DNA of 34,974 nucleotides from Gammaproteobacteria bacterium (GCA_011052215.1 DRJK01000139.1:1-34974); one strand, 5' to 3'. Shown: positions 1-10,271, counted from the stretch's first letter. Program-made: numbers and translations. The notes: a model not told the origin generated them from the sequence alone.

Positions 1-259
1 GACGAATGTAGTTGAAATGCAAGCGACAAGTACGCTTTGGGCTAACCCGCAATCCGGACATGAAACCGGCAAGCCTGATCAAGACACGCAAAACAGGCCA
101 TCCATGGCGGCTCGGCTGCCGCGTCCGTGCGGCAGACGGTCTTGATCAGGCTTGCCGGTTCCATGTCCTCACATTGTTATGTGCTTCATAAAGTTAACGG
201 GACAACAGTGAATAGAAATGATTATATATGCTGCACTGTGAAGATGGGTTTCAGTACAG
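1..259. other. Non-coding stretch downstream of chpC
   Basis: No convincing coding region was seen here. The chpC stop codon (TAA on the minus strand) is at 260-262, so this is the 3' flank of the pil-chp operon. It holds the long inverted repeat at 57-167 (listed separately) and an AT-rich piece at about 170-235. No T-run follows the hairpin in the direction of chpC transcription, so a classical intrinsic terminator is not supported. Confidence 0.6.
57..167. repeat. Long nested inverted repeat (29-bp arms)
   Basis: The left arm at 57-85 and the right arm at 139-167 are reverse complements at 28 of 29 positions (the arms contain CCGGCAAGCCTGATCAAGAC). The 53-nt interior holds two smaller hairpins: GCCAT/ATGGC at 97-108, and CTGCCGC/GCGGCAG at 116-135 with a 6-nt loop. 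It could be an end-of-operon RNA structure, a REP-like palindrome or a small mobile-element relic. No direct target duplication was recognised. Confidence 0.8.
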
Positions 260-736
260 TTAAAGCCTGGCACTGATTGTTTTTTCAGCCATTATCATTG
301 ACTCGATCTGGTCAAGATCAGGTATGATCATCGGCTCGGCCTCAACCATTACATGGGCGCTGACACCGACATCAACACCCGTATGTTCTGCCAGGGCCGT
401 TACGACACTTTGATTGGCATTAACCAGGTGTGGAATCCCCTCCACCACAAAAGCAAAAAAAGGTAATTCCTTCTTGCCGCCCAATGCATTAAAAACTGCA
501 ACCCGACTCTTGTCACCCGACTTTGCCATTACACCACCCTGTAATGCTTCAAAGGAAAGCAAGGGTATGCCCTGACCACGCCATGTTAGTATACCCGCGC
601 ACCATTCAGGACTGCCATCTATCGGATCGGGAGATGTGTATGTAATAATTTCGGCAAGAGAAGCATTTGGTAACAGCAATTTGTCATGCTTCAGCGGAAT
701 AATCAGGCTACGTACTGATATGTTTAAATTTCTCAT
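260..736 (-). CDS. chpC: ChpC-like CheW-domain coupling protein
   Basis: The 158-residue product is a single CheW-like domain. The stretch SPEWCAGILTWRGQGIPLLS at about residues 42-61 is the typical CheW turn, where the fold exposes a hydrophobic patch to receptors and kinase. CheW proteins are cytoplasmic adaptors between methyl-accepting receptors and a CheA-type kinase. ChpC is the second CheW of the Pil-Chp system besides PilI, and is thought to link extra inputs to ChpA. Its ATG overlaps the stop of chpB by one base (TAATG), so the pair is translationally coupled. The name rests on position at the end of pilGHIJK-chpABC as much as on sequence, since CheW domains diverge strongly. Confidence 0.85.
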   Translation of the reverse strand: MRNLNISVRSLIIPLKHDKLLLPNASLAEIITYTSPDPIDGSPEWCAGILTWRGQGIPLLSFEALQGGVMAKSGDKSRVAVFNALGGKKELPFFAFVVEGIPHLVNANQSVVTALAEHTGVDVGVSAHVMVEAEPMIIPDLDQIESMIMAEKTISARL

Positions 737-1893
737 TAGCTGAATTCGCCTTCCAGGTATTCAACCAGACTTTCGGCCAATCGTTCCGGTGTAGCACTCA
801 AACTCACAATTCCTGCAGACCGGACTGAATCAGCCATGCTGCTGATGATACAACTTTCTGATTCCTGCGCCCATATCATGCCGCCTTTTTGTGCAATCAG
901 GTGACACCCGACAGTCCCGTCATTACCCATTCCACTAAAGATAATGGCATTTGCATCAGCCCCGTAATGTTTTGCAACAACCGTCAAAACATCATCAATG
1001 GATGGGCTGTAGATGCTCTTCTGTTTGATGCTCTCCATCGAGATAATCCCGCGCCCACTGAAATTAATACGCTTCTCTACAGGTGCCACAACAAGCTGGC
1101 CCTTCTCAAGGATCATCCCATCTTCCGGTGTCGAGACCCTGAGCCTGGTTACACGCCCCAACTGCTCTGCCAGCAGATTCACAAACCCGACTCCGATGTG
1201 CTGTGCCAGAATAAAACACACGGGTAAATCCTCAGGTAATTTTGCGAGAAAGGCCTTCACGGCCTGTGGGCCGCCAATAGATGCTCCCAACACCCAGATT
1301 CGCCTGGCCCTGTTGGGTGTGATTTCAAGTTTGCCCTCTTTGTTTAGTGCAACAATCTCGGCTGTAGGCATATCTTTATACGGGATAACGGGCTCACCCG
1401 TGTTTTCTGCTGATTGTTGCTGCTCAGCTTCGATACCGTCTGCCTCGAGTGCATCATAATCTATTTTCAGGACGTCTGCGGTCTCACTATCTTCACCGGA
1501 GACTTCCACTGACCCAGCTTCATTCCTGGCGGCACTATCTGCAAGACTAAACTCATCCCCTGCTGTTTTTACAATCTTTTCTGCAAGCCTTCGGCCCCAT
1601 GCACGACCACCTGCCGTTACCTGTTTTCTTATTGATGCACTGTCATTAAAAAGGATTGGTATTTTGATTTTTTCAATCAGGATATCCAGTTCAGAATCAT
1701 CGGAATCATCCAGGTTTACAAGAATCAAATCTGCAACTTCCTGGTCTATTCCTTCGGATAGACTTTTTTTCATGGTCTCGTCATCAACTACCTGCAAACC
1801 ATTCGTTTCCAGTATATCCATCAGGCAATCCCGCTCACGAACTGAACGTGACAGGATAGCCACCCGCAAGACATTACTGAGTGGATCAGGCAT
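736..1893 (-). CDS. chpB: ChpB, CheB-type protein-glutamate methylesterase
   Basis: The C-terminal half is a CheB methylesterase domain that removes methyl groups from receptor glutamates, here presumably PilJ, opposing PilK. With the ATG at 1893 as residue 1 (385 aa), the catalytic triad is visible: Ser205 in GASIGG, His232 in AQH, Asp325 in GMGNDG. The first ~100 residues look like a receiver fold (VRVAILSR.., ADLILVNLDD, KIPILFND) but lack the acidic pair, so it is probably a non-phosphorylated pseudo-receiver. An acidic, low-complexity linker of roughly 90 residues follows. The start at 1893 overlaps the chpA end by 8 bases; an ATG at 1899 is an alternative. The longer in-frame extension to 1980 would run inside the chpA receiver domain and is not credible. 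Confidence 0.9.
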   Translation of the reverse strand: MPDPLSNVLRVAILSRSVRERDCLMDILETNGLQVVDDETMKKSLSEGIDQEVADLILVNLDDSDDSELDILIEKIKIPILFNDSASIRKQVTAGGRAWGRRLAEKIVKTAGDEFSLADSAARNEAGSVEVSGEDSETADVLKIDYDALEADGIEAEQQQSAENTGEPVIPYKDMPTAEIVALNKEGKLEITPNRARRIWVLGASIGGPQAVKAFLAKLPEDLPVCFILAQHIGVGFVNLLAEQLGRVTRLRVSTPEDGMILEKGQLVVAPVEKRINFSGRGIISMESIKQKSIYSPSIDDVLTVVAKHYGADANAIIFSGMGNDGTVGCHLIAQKGGMIWAQESESCIISSMADSVRSAGIVSLSATPERLAESLVEYLEGEFS

Positions 1894-4800
1894 GCCCATG
1901 TATCTGCTCCAGTACCGAGTTGATATTTTCCAGCAAGTCATGCTCCTGGAATGGCTTGCCCAGATAACGCTCGACACCAATCTCTTCTGCGTGTCTGCGG
2001 TGTTTATCTCCTGTGCGAGATGTGATCATAATAATAGGGATAGCCTTCAGCCTTGGCTCGTTACGCATATGTGTAGCAAGCTCAAAGCCGTCCATTCGAG
2101 GCATCTCGATATCCAGAAGCATGATGTCCGGAATATGATCCTGTAACACGGTCACCGCATCAACCCCGTCCTTGGCGGTAATAACATTCATATCATTGCG
2201 CTCAAGAAGACGTGTTGTCACTTTTCTTACGGTTATGGAATCATCTACAACCATTACGGTGAGTTTACGTTGTTCCTGCGATTCAATGGTGGACGTTACT
2301 AATTCTGTAACCTTTAACGCTGCGCCCAGTCGGATAATCGAACCCATATCCAGAATCAGTACCACGCGTCCATCACCCAGGATGGTTGCGCCGGAAACTC
2401 CACGCAGTGTACTTAACTGTGGCCCTACTGATTTCACGACAATTTCACGACTACCCATCAAGCCGTCAACCTGTAATGCGGTTTGATGATCTCCTGAGCG
2501 AACCAGTATAACCGGAAGCAGGCCGGTTGAAGAAACAAGCCCGGTATAGTTTGCATGTAAAATCTGCCCCAGTCTCTGCACCTGATATTGATTGCCCGCA
2601 TACTGGTACATTTTATCCGGATCAGCCGCGTATTCCTCAAGTTGCTCGTGTGACATCCTGACGATACCTTCAATACTCGACAGCGGTACTGCATAGGATT
2701 CATCTGCAACCTTAACCAATAATGCATGATTCATGGCCAGGGTTAATGGCAGCCTGATAACAAAGCGCGCACCCTTGCCCGTTTCCGAGGATATGTTAAG
2801 TGAGCCACCCAACTGTTTGATTTCACTATTCACAACATCCATGCCGACACCACGACCGGAAATCTGTGTCACCTTTTCTGCAGTACTGAACCCTGACTCC
2901 AGTATAAACTGCATGATGTCATTATTGCTAAGATGGGTGGCATCCTCGATAAGGCCTCTTTCTTCTGCCTTTTTACGTATCGCTTCAAGATCCATGCCCC
3001 GCCCATCATCTTCAAGGATCAGAACAATTTCTGATCCTTCACGGGTTATAGATAAATTAATAGTCCCGTTAATGTTTTTACCGGCACTCTTTCGTTCTTC
3101 AGGGCTCTCAATACCATGTGATAATGCATTTCTCAACATATGTTCCAACGGTGCCGTTATTCTTTCAAGAACATTACGATCAAGCTCGCCACCTTCCCCT
3201 GTTACATTGAGTTTTGCCTTCTTGCCAAGCTCCTGGCTGATTTGTCTCAAAATGCGTTGCAACCGCGGAATCAATCCGGAGAAAGATACCATGCGTGTAC
3301 GCATAAGGCCTTCCTGTAGATCTGTATTAACGCGCGCCTGCTGAATCATCAGGGTTTCCGATTCACGCACAAGTCCACCCAACAGATTCTGTATGCTGTC
3401 GATATCCGCAGTGGTCTCCATCAGGGCGCGCGATAGCTGCTGCATCGTTGAATAGCGATCCAGCTCGAGAGGGTCAAAACTCTCATCGCTTTCAATGTCA
3501 CCTTCGTAGCGGAACAGAATCTGGGCCTCGGTTTCCATTTCCAGCTTGCGAAGTTGTTCACGTAACCGGTATACAGTCTGATCCATTTCCACCAGATTAT
3601 ATTTGAATGCACCAATCTGTTGTTCCAGACGTGACCTGAAGATACTCACTTCGCCGGCATAGTTGACAAGATTATCCAGCAGGTCAGAACGCACTCTGAC
3701 CTGTTCACCCGCTGTCGCAGGTGCAGATTCACTGGTAACCTGTATCGGGGAGGGAATAGGTGGCGGGATCTCTACCGGTTTGAGGTCACGCAGCCTGTCC
3801 TGTTTTACTTTTTCAACGGATTGAGTTTCTTCACTCTGCTGCTCTGCATCAATCAGCTCAACCGGCTCTTCCGGCTCAACCAGTTCTTCCCGCTCTTCCG
3901 GCTTAACCGGTTCTTCCAGGTCAACCGGTTCTTCTGGCTCAGCCGACTCTCCTGACCCGGTTCCACCAGCAACAGGAAAATCGAGTATCTCCGCTGTTTC
4001 TTCATCACCGCTGTCAGGCTCAATCTCTTTTACAGGGCTTTCATTTGATGTTATTTCTTTTTCGGTGCTTTCCTGTTGCGAACCTGCAGTATGAATTGCA
4101 ACAAGTTCTTTAATCAGGTCTTCAGGGATATCAAGACTTTCATTGTTTTTGGTTTTTTCCAGCAAGCGAATCAGGCGGTCGATTGCGCGTTGCATCATAT
4201 CAATCATTTCTGCCGATAAGGACAGACTACCTTCACCAACTGCGGCCAAACATGACTCGACCGCGTGGCTCAGATCACCAATGGCCTTGACTCCTGCCAT
4301 CCTTGCGCCACCTTTTAATGTATGCATTTCACGTTGTAGTTCGATGAGAGTTTCGGATTCATCGGGACTTTCTGATATTTTTTGCAGAATAATCTCGCAG
4401 GAATCAAGTATTTCAGATCCTTCCTCCAGAAAAACCTCTACCACTTCCTGGTCAAATTCTTCGTCTGAGTCTTCCTGGAATTCCTCCAGCTTCTGACTAA
4501 AGGCCTCATCCTGCTCTTTACGTACAATCTCTTCCTGCTTCTCAATTTCATGCTTGTAGAGTGTGCCTACTTTCTCCAGCATTTCCTTGATATCTGATTC
4601 CGATTCACCCGATGTGTTAATCAGTGACAAAAATTCCTCAAATGCTTTAATGGCGGAACCCAGTAAGGCCCTCCCTTCCGAGTTAACCGATGACACATTT
4701 TCATGCAGAATTTTTACATACTTCTCGAAGCTGCTGGCAATTTCAGCTATGTCATCAGCACCTGCCATCCTCGCACTGCCATGCAGTGTATGCAGGGAAC

Positions 4801-7336
4801 GCACCAGGCTTTCAGTGACCAGGCATTTTTCATCAGGCAAGCCGTCAACCGATTCCAGATACGTCTCGATTACTCCAATGTGTGCGGTTGATTCCTTGTT
4901 GAAAATCTCGTATAAAACGGGATCCATTACCCTGATTACCTCGGACTCCTGCAGCCCTTCCTCGGGCAACATAATTTCCCCGGAAATCTCGAGGGAGGGT
5001 TCTACAACCTGTAATGCATGAATTTCATCCTCTATTTCTGTTGCAAATGCCTGAATGTCAAAATCAATATCACCTTCACCTTTCAGTTCACCAATCAGCC
5101 CCGGCAGAACTCTTATTGTCGTTTCCAGTATATCAATGACCCGTGGCGATGGCTGGATGGTTCCATCCAGCACCCTGTTCAATATATTTTCAACTGACCA
5201 TGAGAACTCACCAATTTTAAGGGCTCCAACCAGCCGCCCACTTCCCTTGAGCGTATGAAAAGATCGCCTGATCGTAGTCAGTGGTTTATTATTTTCAAGA
5301 TCTTCTTTCCATTGTGACAGGGTTTCTGTAATCTCTTCCAGTACCTCTTCCGCTTCCTCAATAAAAATATCAACTATATCTTCATCCAGATCATTATCAA
5401 TGACTGGCGCAGGCTCCTGCTTTGTTGCATCAGTTGCAACTTCAGTAATAACCTCCTGCTCTAGCCCGGCTATATCTGAATCCTGCGGTTCTGTTGCACC
5501 ACTGTCACCATTTTCTACAGATGGCGATAATTCAACCTCCTGGTCCTGGCTGATAGATTGAGGTGGTTCACTGGCTCTCGTCGCTGGAATATCATCCCCC
5601 GCCGGTTTTCTTTCTTTCTTTGGACGCTCTACCTTGTAATCAAGATTTCTCAATCCTTCATAGGTCACATCCAGAATAGCATCCCTGTTGGCCCTGTTTT
5701 CGTGAACGGCCTCAAGATAGTATTCGATACTTGAAATAACATCGGCTATATTATCAAGTTCATACTGGGGAGGTGCCTCGGTTCGTAACATCAGATCATT
5801 GGTAAGATATTTAGCAGTCACTTCAACCAGTCTGGAAACCTCGTCAAGCCCCATGATTGCGAGACCGCCCCGGGCGGTCTCAAACAGATGAGGTACAACC
5901 TTCAGCTGATCAAAATCCATCGGTGCATCAAGGAAAGCGACAATGGCATCCTTTGATTTCGATATTTCAACAGTAATTTCCTTCAGAACTACATCATTAA
6001 CCTGACGTAATTCAATATTTGCCAGGGTAGTCTCGGCATCCTGTCCCTCTCCCAGCTGCCTGGCCTGTTCTTCTGCATGGCTACTTTCAACCATTCCGAC
6101 CAGACTTGATTCAACAAACAGTAGTGCCCCTGCTATATCCATCAATTGTGCTTCATCCGGTGCCAGATCACCACTGATCATACTTCCGATAACGCTGACC
6201 TGTTCCTGGATAACCTTGCGCGGCACTCCCATTCCGAGCATTCCCAATGTGTCCGCCATCTTCTTCAACACATCCACCATGGGCTCAAGTGTTGACAGGT
6301 CTCTTTCATCGCTACGCAGCAACAGGTCCAGCGAATCCTTGACGCGGGACAGGTCTTCGGATATAGCCACCGAAACTGTTTCCATTAACTGGGCATTGGG
6401 TCCACTTAATGATTCTCTTGCTGATTCCACTTCCTTACCATCCGAGAGTGCTGAGGTAAGGCTGAATTTCAACTGGATATCCTGGACACGTTTCGTAACC
6501 GGCCTTGATTGTGCGATATAATAGAGCAGGTTTTTCAGCAATTCCTCTGCCGGTTCCGAGACCAGTTCCTGCTCACCCCGATCGATCATGCGCTTTATCT
6601 CGCGATCAACCCTGCCCAATAAAAGCTTGAGGGTAATGCTTTCTTCCACCCCTTTTTTTAACAGTGATTCGGCTATTCCTTTTGCCACCCACCACAGTCT
6701 GACAACATCATCACGTGTACAAACCTGCTCAAGCTGACCCATAACCTTGATGATTTTTTTCAGGCTGCCTTCTGTACCCGTATCCCGATACCAGCCCAGC
6801 AGACCAATCTGAAACAACGGCCTTAATTTTTTGGCCAGTGCTTTTGGGTCAACACCAAACAAATCGGCTGATTCTTCAACGACAATGGGTTCTGCATCTT
6901 TCAGATTGGGTGCAAACAGTGCGCTTTCTGATAACAGTGTCTCTTCGCGTGCAGCACGAAGGTCATTCATGATTGGCATGAGTATCAGCGGATTGTCTTT
7001 CATACCACACTGAATACGTTCAAGGTAGTCAGGCAGTTGCAGGATGGCACGCATCAATACTTCATGCGCATCATCTTTCCGGGGCACTTCGTTGGCAAGC
7101 AGGGCCTGTATCAACAATTCCATTTCTTCTGCAAATAATGACGCCCCATAGAGCTCAACCATCTGCAAGGTTCCATATACCTGGTGTATATAGGTAACAC
7201 AGAAGCGTAATTGTGTTGCGTCGTCCTGATTCTCGACATATTCCTCTAAAGCAAGCCGGGCCTGCTTCATGGTTTCATCAATTTCTTCCTTGACCCAGCT
7301 CAGTGTACTGTAATCGATTGTAGAATCCGTGGCCAT
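1886..7336 (-). CDS. chpA: ChpA, multi-Hpt hybrid chemotaxis histidine kinase
   Basis: This 1816-residue CheA-like kinase is the hub of the type IV pilus chemosensory pathway. Domains in order: a degenerate Hpt-like N-terminus (IHQVYGTLQM, His51); a second degenerate Hpt-like helix bundle (HLFETARGG near 483-491, with Glu where the phospho-His should be); three intact Hpt domains with HTLKG-type motifs at His694, His849 (HTLHG) and His1005; an acidic Pro-rich linker with tandem repeats at about 1130-1160; a dimerisation helix near 1250; an HATPase (N-box from about 1398, DDGRGMD at 1443, SGRGVGMD further on); a CheW domain from about 1535; and a C-terminal receiver with Asp1698/1699 and phospho-acceptor Asp1742. 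Pseudomonas ChpA is remembered as about 2500 aa with six Hpt plus Ser/Thr variants, so this is a compact form. It starts one base inside the pilK stop (TGATG). Confidence 0.95.
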   Translation of the reverse strand: MATDSTIDYSTLSWVKEEIDETMKQARLALEEYVENQDDATQLRFCVTYIHQVYGTLQMVELYGASLFAEEMELLIQALLANEVPRKDDAHEVLMRAILQLPDYLERIQCGMKDNPLILMPIMNDLRAAREETLLSESALFAPNLKDAEPIVVEESADLFGVDPKALAKKLRPLFQIGLLGWYRDTGTEGSLKKIIKVMGQLEQVCTRDDVVRLWWVAKGIAESLLKKGVEESITLKLLLGRVDREIKRMIDRGEQELVSEPAEELLKNLLYYIAQSRPVTKRVQDIQLKFSLTSALSDGKEVESARESLSGPNAQLMETVSVAISEDLSRVKDSLDLLLRSDERDLSTLEPMVDVLKKMADTLGMLGMGVPRKVIQEQVSVIGSMISGDLAPDEAQLMDIAGALLFVESSLVGMVESSHAEEQARQLGEGQDAETTLANIELRQVNDVVLKEITVEISKSKDAIVAFLDAPMDFDQLKVVPHLFETARGGLAIMGLDEVSRLVEVTAKYLTNDLMLRTEAPPQYELDNIADVISSIEYYLEAVHENRANRDAILDVTYEGLRNLDYKVERPKKERKPAGDDIPATRASEPPQSISQDQEVELSPSVENGDSGATEPQDSDIAGLEQEVITEVATDATKQEPAPVIDNDLDEDIVDIFIEEAEEVLEEITETLSQWKEDLENNKPLTTIRRSFHTLKGSGRLVGALKIGEFSWSVENILNRVLDGTIQPSPRVIDILETTIRVLPGLIGELKGEGDIDFDIQAFATEIEDEIHALQVVEPSLEISGEIMLPEEGLQESEVIRVMDPVLYEIFNKESTAHIGVIETYLESVDGLPDEKCLVTESLVRSLHTLHGSARMAGADDIAEIASSFEKYVKILHENVSSVNSEGRALLGSAIKAFEEFLSLINTSGESESDIKEMLEKVGTLYKHEIEKQEEIVRKEQDEAFSQKLEEFQEDSDEEFDQEVVEVFLEEGSEILDSCEIILQKISESPDESETLIELQREMHTLKGGARMAGVKAIGDLSHAVESCLAAVGEGSLSLSAEMIDMMQRAIDRLIRLLEKTKNNESLDIPEDLIKELVAIHTAGSQQESTEKEITSNESPVKEIEPDSGDEETAEILDFPVAGGTGSGESAEPEEPVDLEEPVKPEEREELVEPEEPVELIDAEQQSEETQSVEKVKQDRLRDLKPVEIPPPIPSPIQVTSESAPATAGEQVRVRSDLLDNLVNYAGEVSIFRSRLEQQIGAFKYNLVEMDQTVYRLREQLRKLEMETEAQILFRYEGDIESDESFDPLELDRYSTMQQLSRALMETTADIDSIQNLLGGLVRESETLMIQQARVNTDLQEGLMRTRMVSFSGLIPRLQRILRQISQELGKKAKLNVTGEGGELDRNVLERITAPLEHMLRNALSHGIESPEERKSAGKNINGTINLSITREGSEIVLILEDDGRGMDLEAIRKKAEERGLIEDATHLSNNDIMQFILESGFSTAEKVTQISGRGVGMDVVNSEIKQLGGSLNISSETGKGARFVIRLPLTLAMNHALLVKVADESYAVPLSSIEGIVRMSHEQLEEYAADPDKMYQYAGNQYQVQRLGQILHANYTGLVSSTGLLPVILVRSGDHQTALQVDGLMGSREIVVKSVGPQLSTLRGVSGATILGDGRVVLILDMGSIIRLGAALKVTELVTSTIESQEQRKLTVMVVDDSITVRKVTTRLLERNDMNVITAKDGVDAVTVLQDHIPDIMLLDIEMPRMDGFELATHMRNEPRLKAIPIIMITSRTGDKHRRHAEEIGVERYLGKPFQEHDLLENINSVLEQIHGHA
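3858..3938. repeat. 18-bp tandem repeat within chpA linker
   Basis: On the plus strand a unit close to TCAACCGGTTCTTCCGGC recurs at 3858, 3876, 3903 and 3921, with a 9-bp half unit at 3894. On the coding strand it gives 6-residue EPEEPV-like units in the flexible linker between the last Hpt domain and the kinase core. Since the unit and half unit are multiples of three, copy-number change would keep the reading frame. Confidence 0.8.
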
Positions 7337-8226
7337 CAGTTCTGAACCTCGATTTTACGTCGGAAGGCAAGTACACGTGAATGGGCTATTTTCTCAAGTT
7401 GTGGATGGTTAATATTCAGAACCTCACCCGAACCAAGGATAAGCATGCCACCGGGCAACAAATGTCTGGCCAGATTGTTGACTATGTCGATCCGCGTGGA
7501 ACGATCAAAATATATCAGCAGATTCTGGCAATAAATAATATCCATTTCACTAACCGGCTCACCGGCTATATCCAGAACATTTTTCCGTGCAAAGCAAACC
7601 CGTTTACGCAGGTAATCTCTCACCTTGTACTTATTGTCTTCTGTTCGCGAAAAATATTTATCCCGCATGGAGGCATCCAGCGAATTTATTCGGCGTTCTG
7701 AATAAGCGCCTTCACGCCCTGTTTGCAGTGAAGCCGGGCTGATGTCTGTCGCGGTGACTCCGAAATAACTGGTCTTGCCACCAGCCTTGAATGCCTGATC
7801 GACAATCATTGCCAGTGAGTAGGCTTCTTCTCCGGTCGAGCAGGCAACACTCCATACCTGTACTGATAACTGTCCGTTTTCGGGATCCGGTTTTTTATTG
7901 ATGACGTATTCTTCAATGAGCTCCAGTGATAATGGATGCCTGAAGAAACGTGTTTCATGGACAGTGATACGATCAACCAGGGTGTTCCATTCCTGCAATC
8001 CATTTACGCCGGCTATCATGCCGAAATATTCCTTGTAGGAAGAACATTCGATCTCACGCATACGCAAGCCGATATTGGTCACCAGAAATGATTTTCTTTC
8101 AGGTGGTAATACCGTACCCGTGCGTTTCTCCAACAACTCGACCCACAGCTTGAACTGAACATCATCCATATCGGGCAGCGGATCGAGGTGTCGCATCTCA
8201 TTCAATTTTTTATGAGCAGACTTCAA
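7336..8226 (-). CDS. pilK: PilK, CheR-type receptor methyltransferase
   Basis: The 296-residue product matches CheR S-adenosylmethionine-dependent methyltransferases that methylate receptor glutamates, here presumably PilJ. Visible features are the N-terminal helical CheR domain, VHETRFFR at 89-96, the SAM-binding segment VWSVACSTGEEAYS at about 124-137, and YCQNLLIYF in the place of the usual FCRNVLIYF motif. The proposed start codon is TTG at 8226 with AGGT 8 nt upstream; an ATG at 8196 (residue 11) is the alternative. It sits 23 nt after pilJ and overlaps chpA by one base, so the adaptation enzyme and kinase are co-translated. Together with ChpB it would form a full methylation/demethylation cycle. 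Confidence 0.92.
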   Translation of the reverse strand: MKSAHKKLNEMRHLDPLPDMDDVQFKLWVELLEKRTGTVLPPERKSFLVTNIGLRMREIECSSYKEYFGMIAGVNGLQEWNTLVDRITVHETRFFRHPLSLELIEEYVINKKPDPENGQLSVQVWSVACSTGEEAYSLAMIVDQAFKAGGKTSYFGVTATDISPASLQTGREGAYSERRINSLDASMRDKYFSRTEDNKYKVRDYLRKRVCFARKNVLDIAGEPVSEMDIIYCQNLLIYFDRSTRIDIVNNLARHLLPGGMLILGSGEVLNINHPQLEKIAHSRVLAFRRKIEVQN

Positions 8227-8249
8227 GAAAAATTACCTGTAATTTATTA

Positions 8250-10271
8250 TTAATCTTCTGGCAATTTAAAGCCGGCTACAGACCGTCGAAGATCATTTGC
8301 CAATTCAGCAAGATTTCCGATAGATGCCGCCGTTTCATTGGTGCCTGCAGATGTCTGGGTTGTAATCTCCTGAATAACATTCATGGTATCTGAAATATTG
8401 GCAGCTGCATTGGACTGTTGTCCTGCGCTCTCGGTTATTGTGTGGATAAACTCTGCCAGCCGATTCGATACATTTTCGATTTCCACCAGTGCCTCACCCG
8501 CATCCTCTGAAAGCTTGGCCCCGCTAACCACACCCGAAGTACTTTGCTCCATTGAGATAACCGCTTCATTGGTGTCGGTCTGGATTGTTTTTACCAGTGC
8601 TTCTATCTGTTTTGTAGCGTCTGTTGAACGTTCCGCCAATCGCTGTACTTCATCAGCAACCACCGCAAAACCACGACCGGCTTCACCCGCCATCGCAGCC
8701 TGTATTGCAGCATTCAAAGACAGTATATTGGTCTGGTCGGCAATGTCTGTAATGAGTTCAACGATATCGCCGATTTCCTGTGAGCTCTCACCCAGCCTTT
8801 TGATACGTTTTGACGTTTCCTGTATTTGTTCACGAATGCTGTCCATGCCCTGGATAGTTCTGCGCACTGCATCGCCACCCTTGCTGGCCATATCAACCGA
8901 CTGCCTGGCCATCTTGGAGGTTTCCTCTGAATTCCTGGATACTTCCTGAATAGAAACAGCCATTTCGTTGATTGCCGAGCTGGCTGCGGTAATCTGTTGT
9001 GCCTGATGGTCACTCGCCTCTGCAAGATGCATGGCCGTTGCCTGCGTCTCCTGTGCCGCAGACGAGACCTGTACAGAAGTCTCATTAATTGTTGTAACCA
9101 GTTGTCGAAGTTCGTCAATCGCACTATTAAATGCATCTGCTATCGCACCAGTCATATCTTCGGTAACAATCGCATTGGACGTCAGGTCGCCTTCAGACAG
9201 TCCCTGAATTTCATCCAGCAAGCGTAAAATAGCTTCCTGTGAGCGCATTTGTACTTCTTCAGCTTGTTGTGTACGTAATTCAGAGTCCTTAACCAGGCGT
9301 GTTCCCAGGTAAAACAGCAGAAGAAGGGCAACACCACCAAACATGAATGCAAGGGTTGAGCTTAATGTTCGGTTATCTGCCGCACTGGCATATCCCTGAC
9401 CCAGGCTTGTACTGGAATCGATCAATGTGTCAGACAGGGCGATTACATTACCGGCCGCTTCCTGCACCTCGAAAAGAGAGGGTGATTCATCCAGGATGGC
9501 CCCTACCATGTCACTGACAATGGTAAAGTTAGTGCTTACATCCTTGAGGATAGCCCGTGCATCCGGGTCCTTCACACGCACAATCCCCTGGGCGCGATCT
9601 CCTTTAGACATGCCCTGTACAACGCCTTTGAAGATAGTCGCATCACGGCCCAACCTGTCTGCAGCGGTTACCGTTCCTGCGCCACCAACCAGCACCTTGG
9701 TTACATTGTTGGCAATACGCTGGTTTAACATCAACTGCACACTCGCCTTGTATATTTGCGCTGCAGGTGCACCACTCTCTACAAGAATACTGACTATCTG
9801 GTCTGAATCAGCCAGAAGTTTTGGCATCAGTTCATTGATTCTCTGGGCATTATTTCGTACCGATAAAACACCTTCCTTACCTCTCAGAATAGTGTCCAGA
9901 TTATTACGGAATTCGATCCAGTTTTTTTCCACCTTCAGCATTTCGGATATCATTTCCTGGCCCGTGCCTGGTAGATCATCCTTGCCATTTTTCAGGGTAT
10001 CCACCGTAGCCTGAAACTGGTCACGATATTGCTGAAGTTGCTTGAATGCATCCGGGTTACCGACGGCAGCCTCAAGTGCATATTTCGCGATACGTTGCGA
10101 CAATACACGCTGCTCTCCCGCCAAACGTATGTATTCCTTATCATGCTTGGTTTGAACCCCTACCATGAAAAAGATTACACCCATAACCACGATAGCCAGG
10201 ATGAGGGCAAACAGTACAGACATGTACTTACTCTCGAATCCCAGCATTTTATTGGTGTTCAACTTACTCAT
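8250..10271 (-). CDS. pilJ: PilJ, methyl-accepting chemoreceptor of the Pil-Chp system
   Basis: This 673-residue inner-membrane receptor has TM1 at about 18-38, a periplasmic region of about 265 residues, TM2 at about 304-323, a HAMP-like region, and a coiled-coil signalling domain at about 400-660. The hairpin tip [19 protein letters not shown] (about 530-548) is the universal CheW/CheA contact site, and [13 protein letters not shown] is the variant remembered from PilJ. The periplasmic part holds two PilJ-type helical modules, recognisable by [13 protein letters not shown] (about 53-65) and LNQRIANNV (about 182-190). No C-terminal methylation tether pentapeptide is seen. AGGAGA lies just upstream of the ATG. 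In Pseudomonas PilJ is reported to detect pilus or surface engagement; that function is inferred here. Confidence 0.95.
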   Translation of the reverse strand: MSKLNTNKMLGFESKYMSVLFALILAIVVMGVIFFMVGVQTKHDKEYIRLAGEQRVLSQRIAKYALEAAVGNPDAFKQLQQYRDQFQATVDTLKNGKDDLPGTGQEMISEMLKVEKNWIEFRNNLDTILRGKEGVLSVRNNAQRINELMPKLLADSDQIVSILVESGAPAAQIYKASVQLMLNQRIANNVTKVLVGGAGTVTAADRLGRDATIFKGVVQGMSKGDRAQGIVRVKDPDARAILKDVSTNFTIVSDMVGAILDESPSLFEVQEAAGNVIALSDTLIDSSTSLGQGYASAADNRTLSSTLAFMFGGVALLLLFYLGTRLVKDSELRTQQAEEVQMRSQEAILRLLDEIQGLSEGDLTSNAIVTEDMTGAIADAFNSAIDELRQLVTTINETSVQVSSAAQETQATAMHLAEASDHQAQQITAASSAINEMAVSIQEVSRNSEETSKMARQSVDMASKGGDAVRRTIQGMDSIREQIQETSKRIKRLGESSQEIGDIVELITDIADQTNILSLNAAIQAAMAGEAGRGFAVVADEVQRLAERSTDATKQIEALVKTIQTDTNEAVISMEQSTSGVVSGAKLSEDAGEALVEIENVSNRLAEFIHTITESAGQQSNAAANISDTMNVIQEITTQTSAGTNETAASIGNLAELANDLRRSVAGFKLPED

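Noticed and set aside
1886-1980. Extended N-terminus for ChpB from an ATG at 1980
   Set aside because: The extra 29 residues would be read inside the conserved receiver domain of chpA in another frame and have a biased, unrelated composition. ATG 1893 gives the usual short operon overlap.
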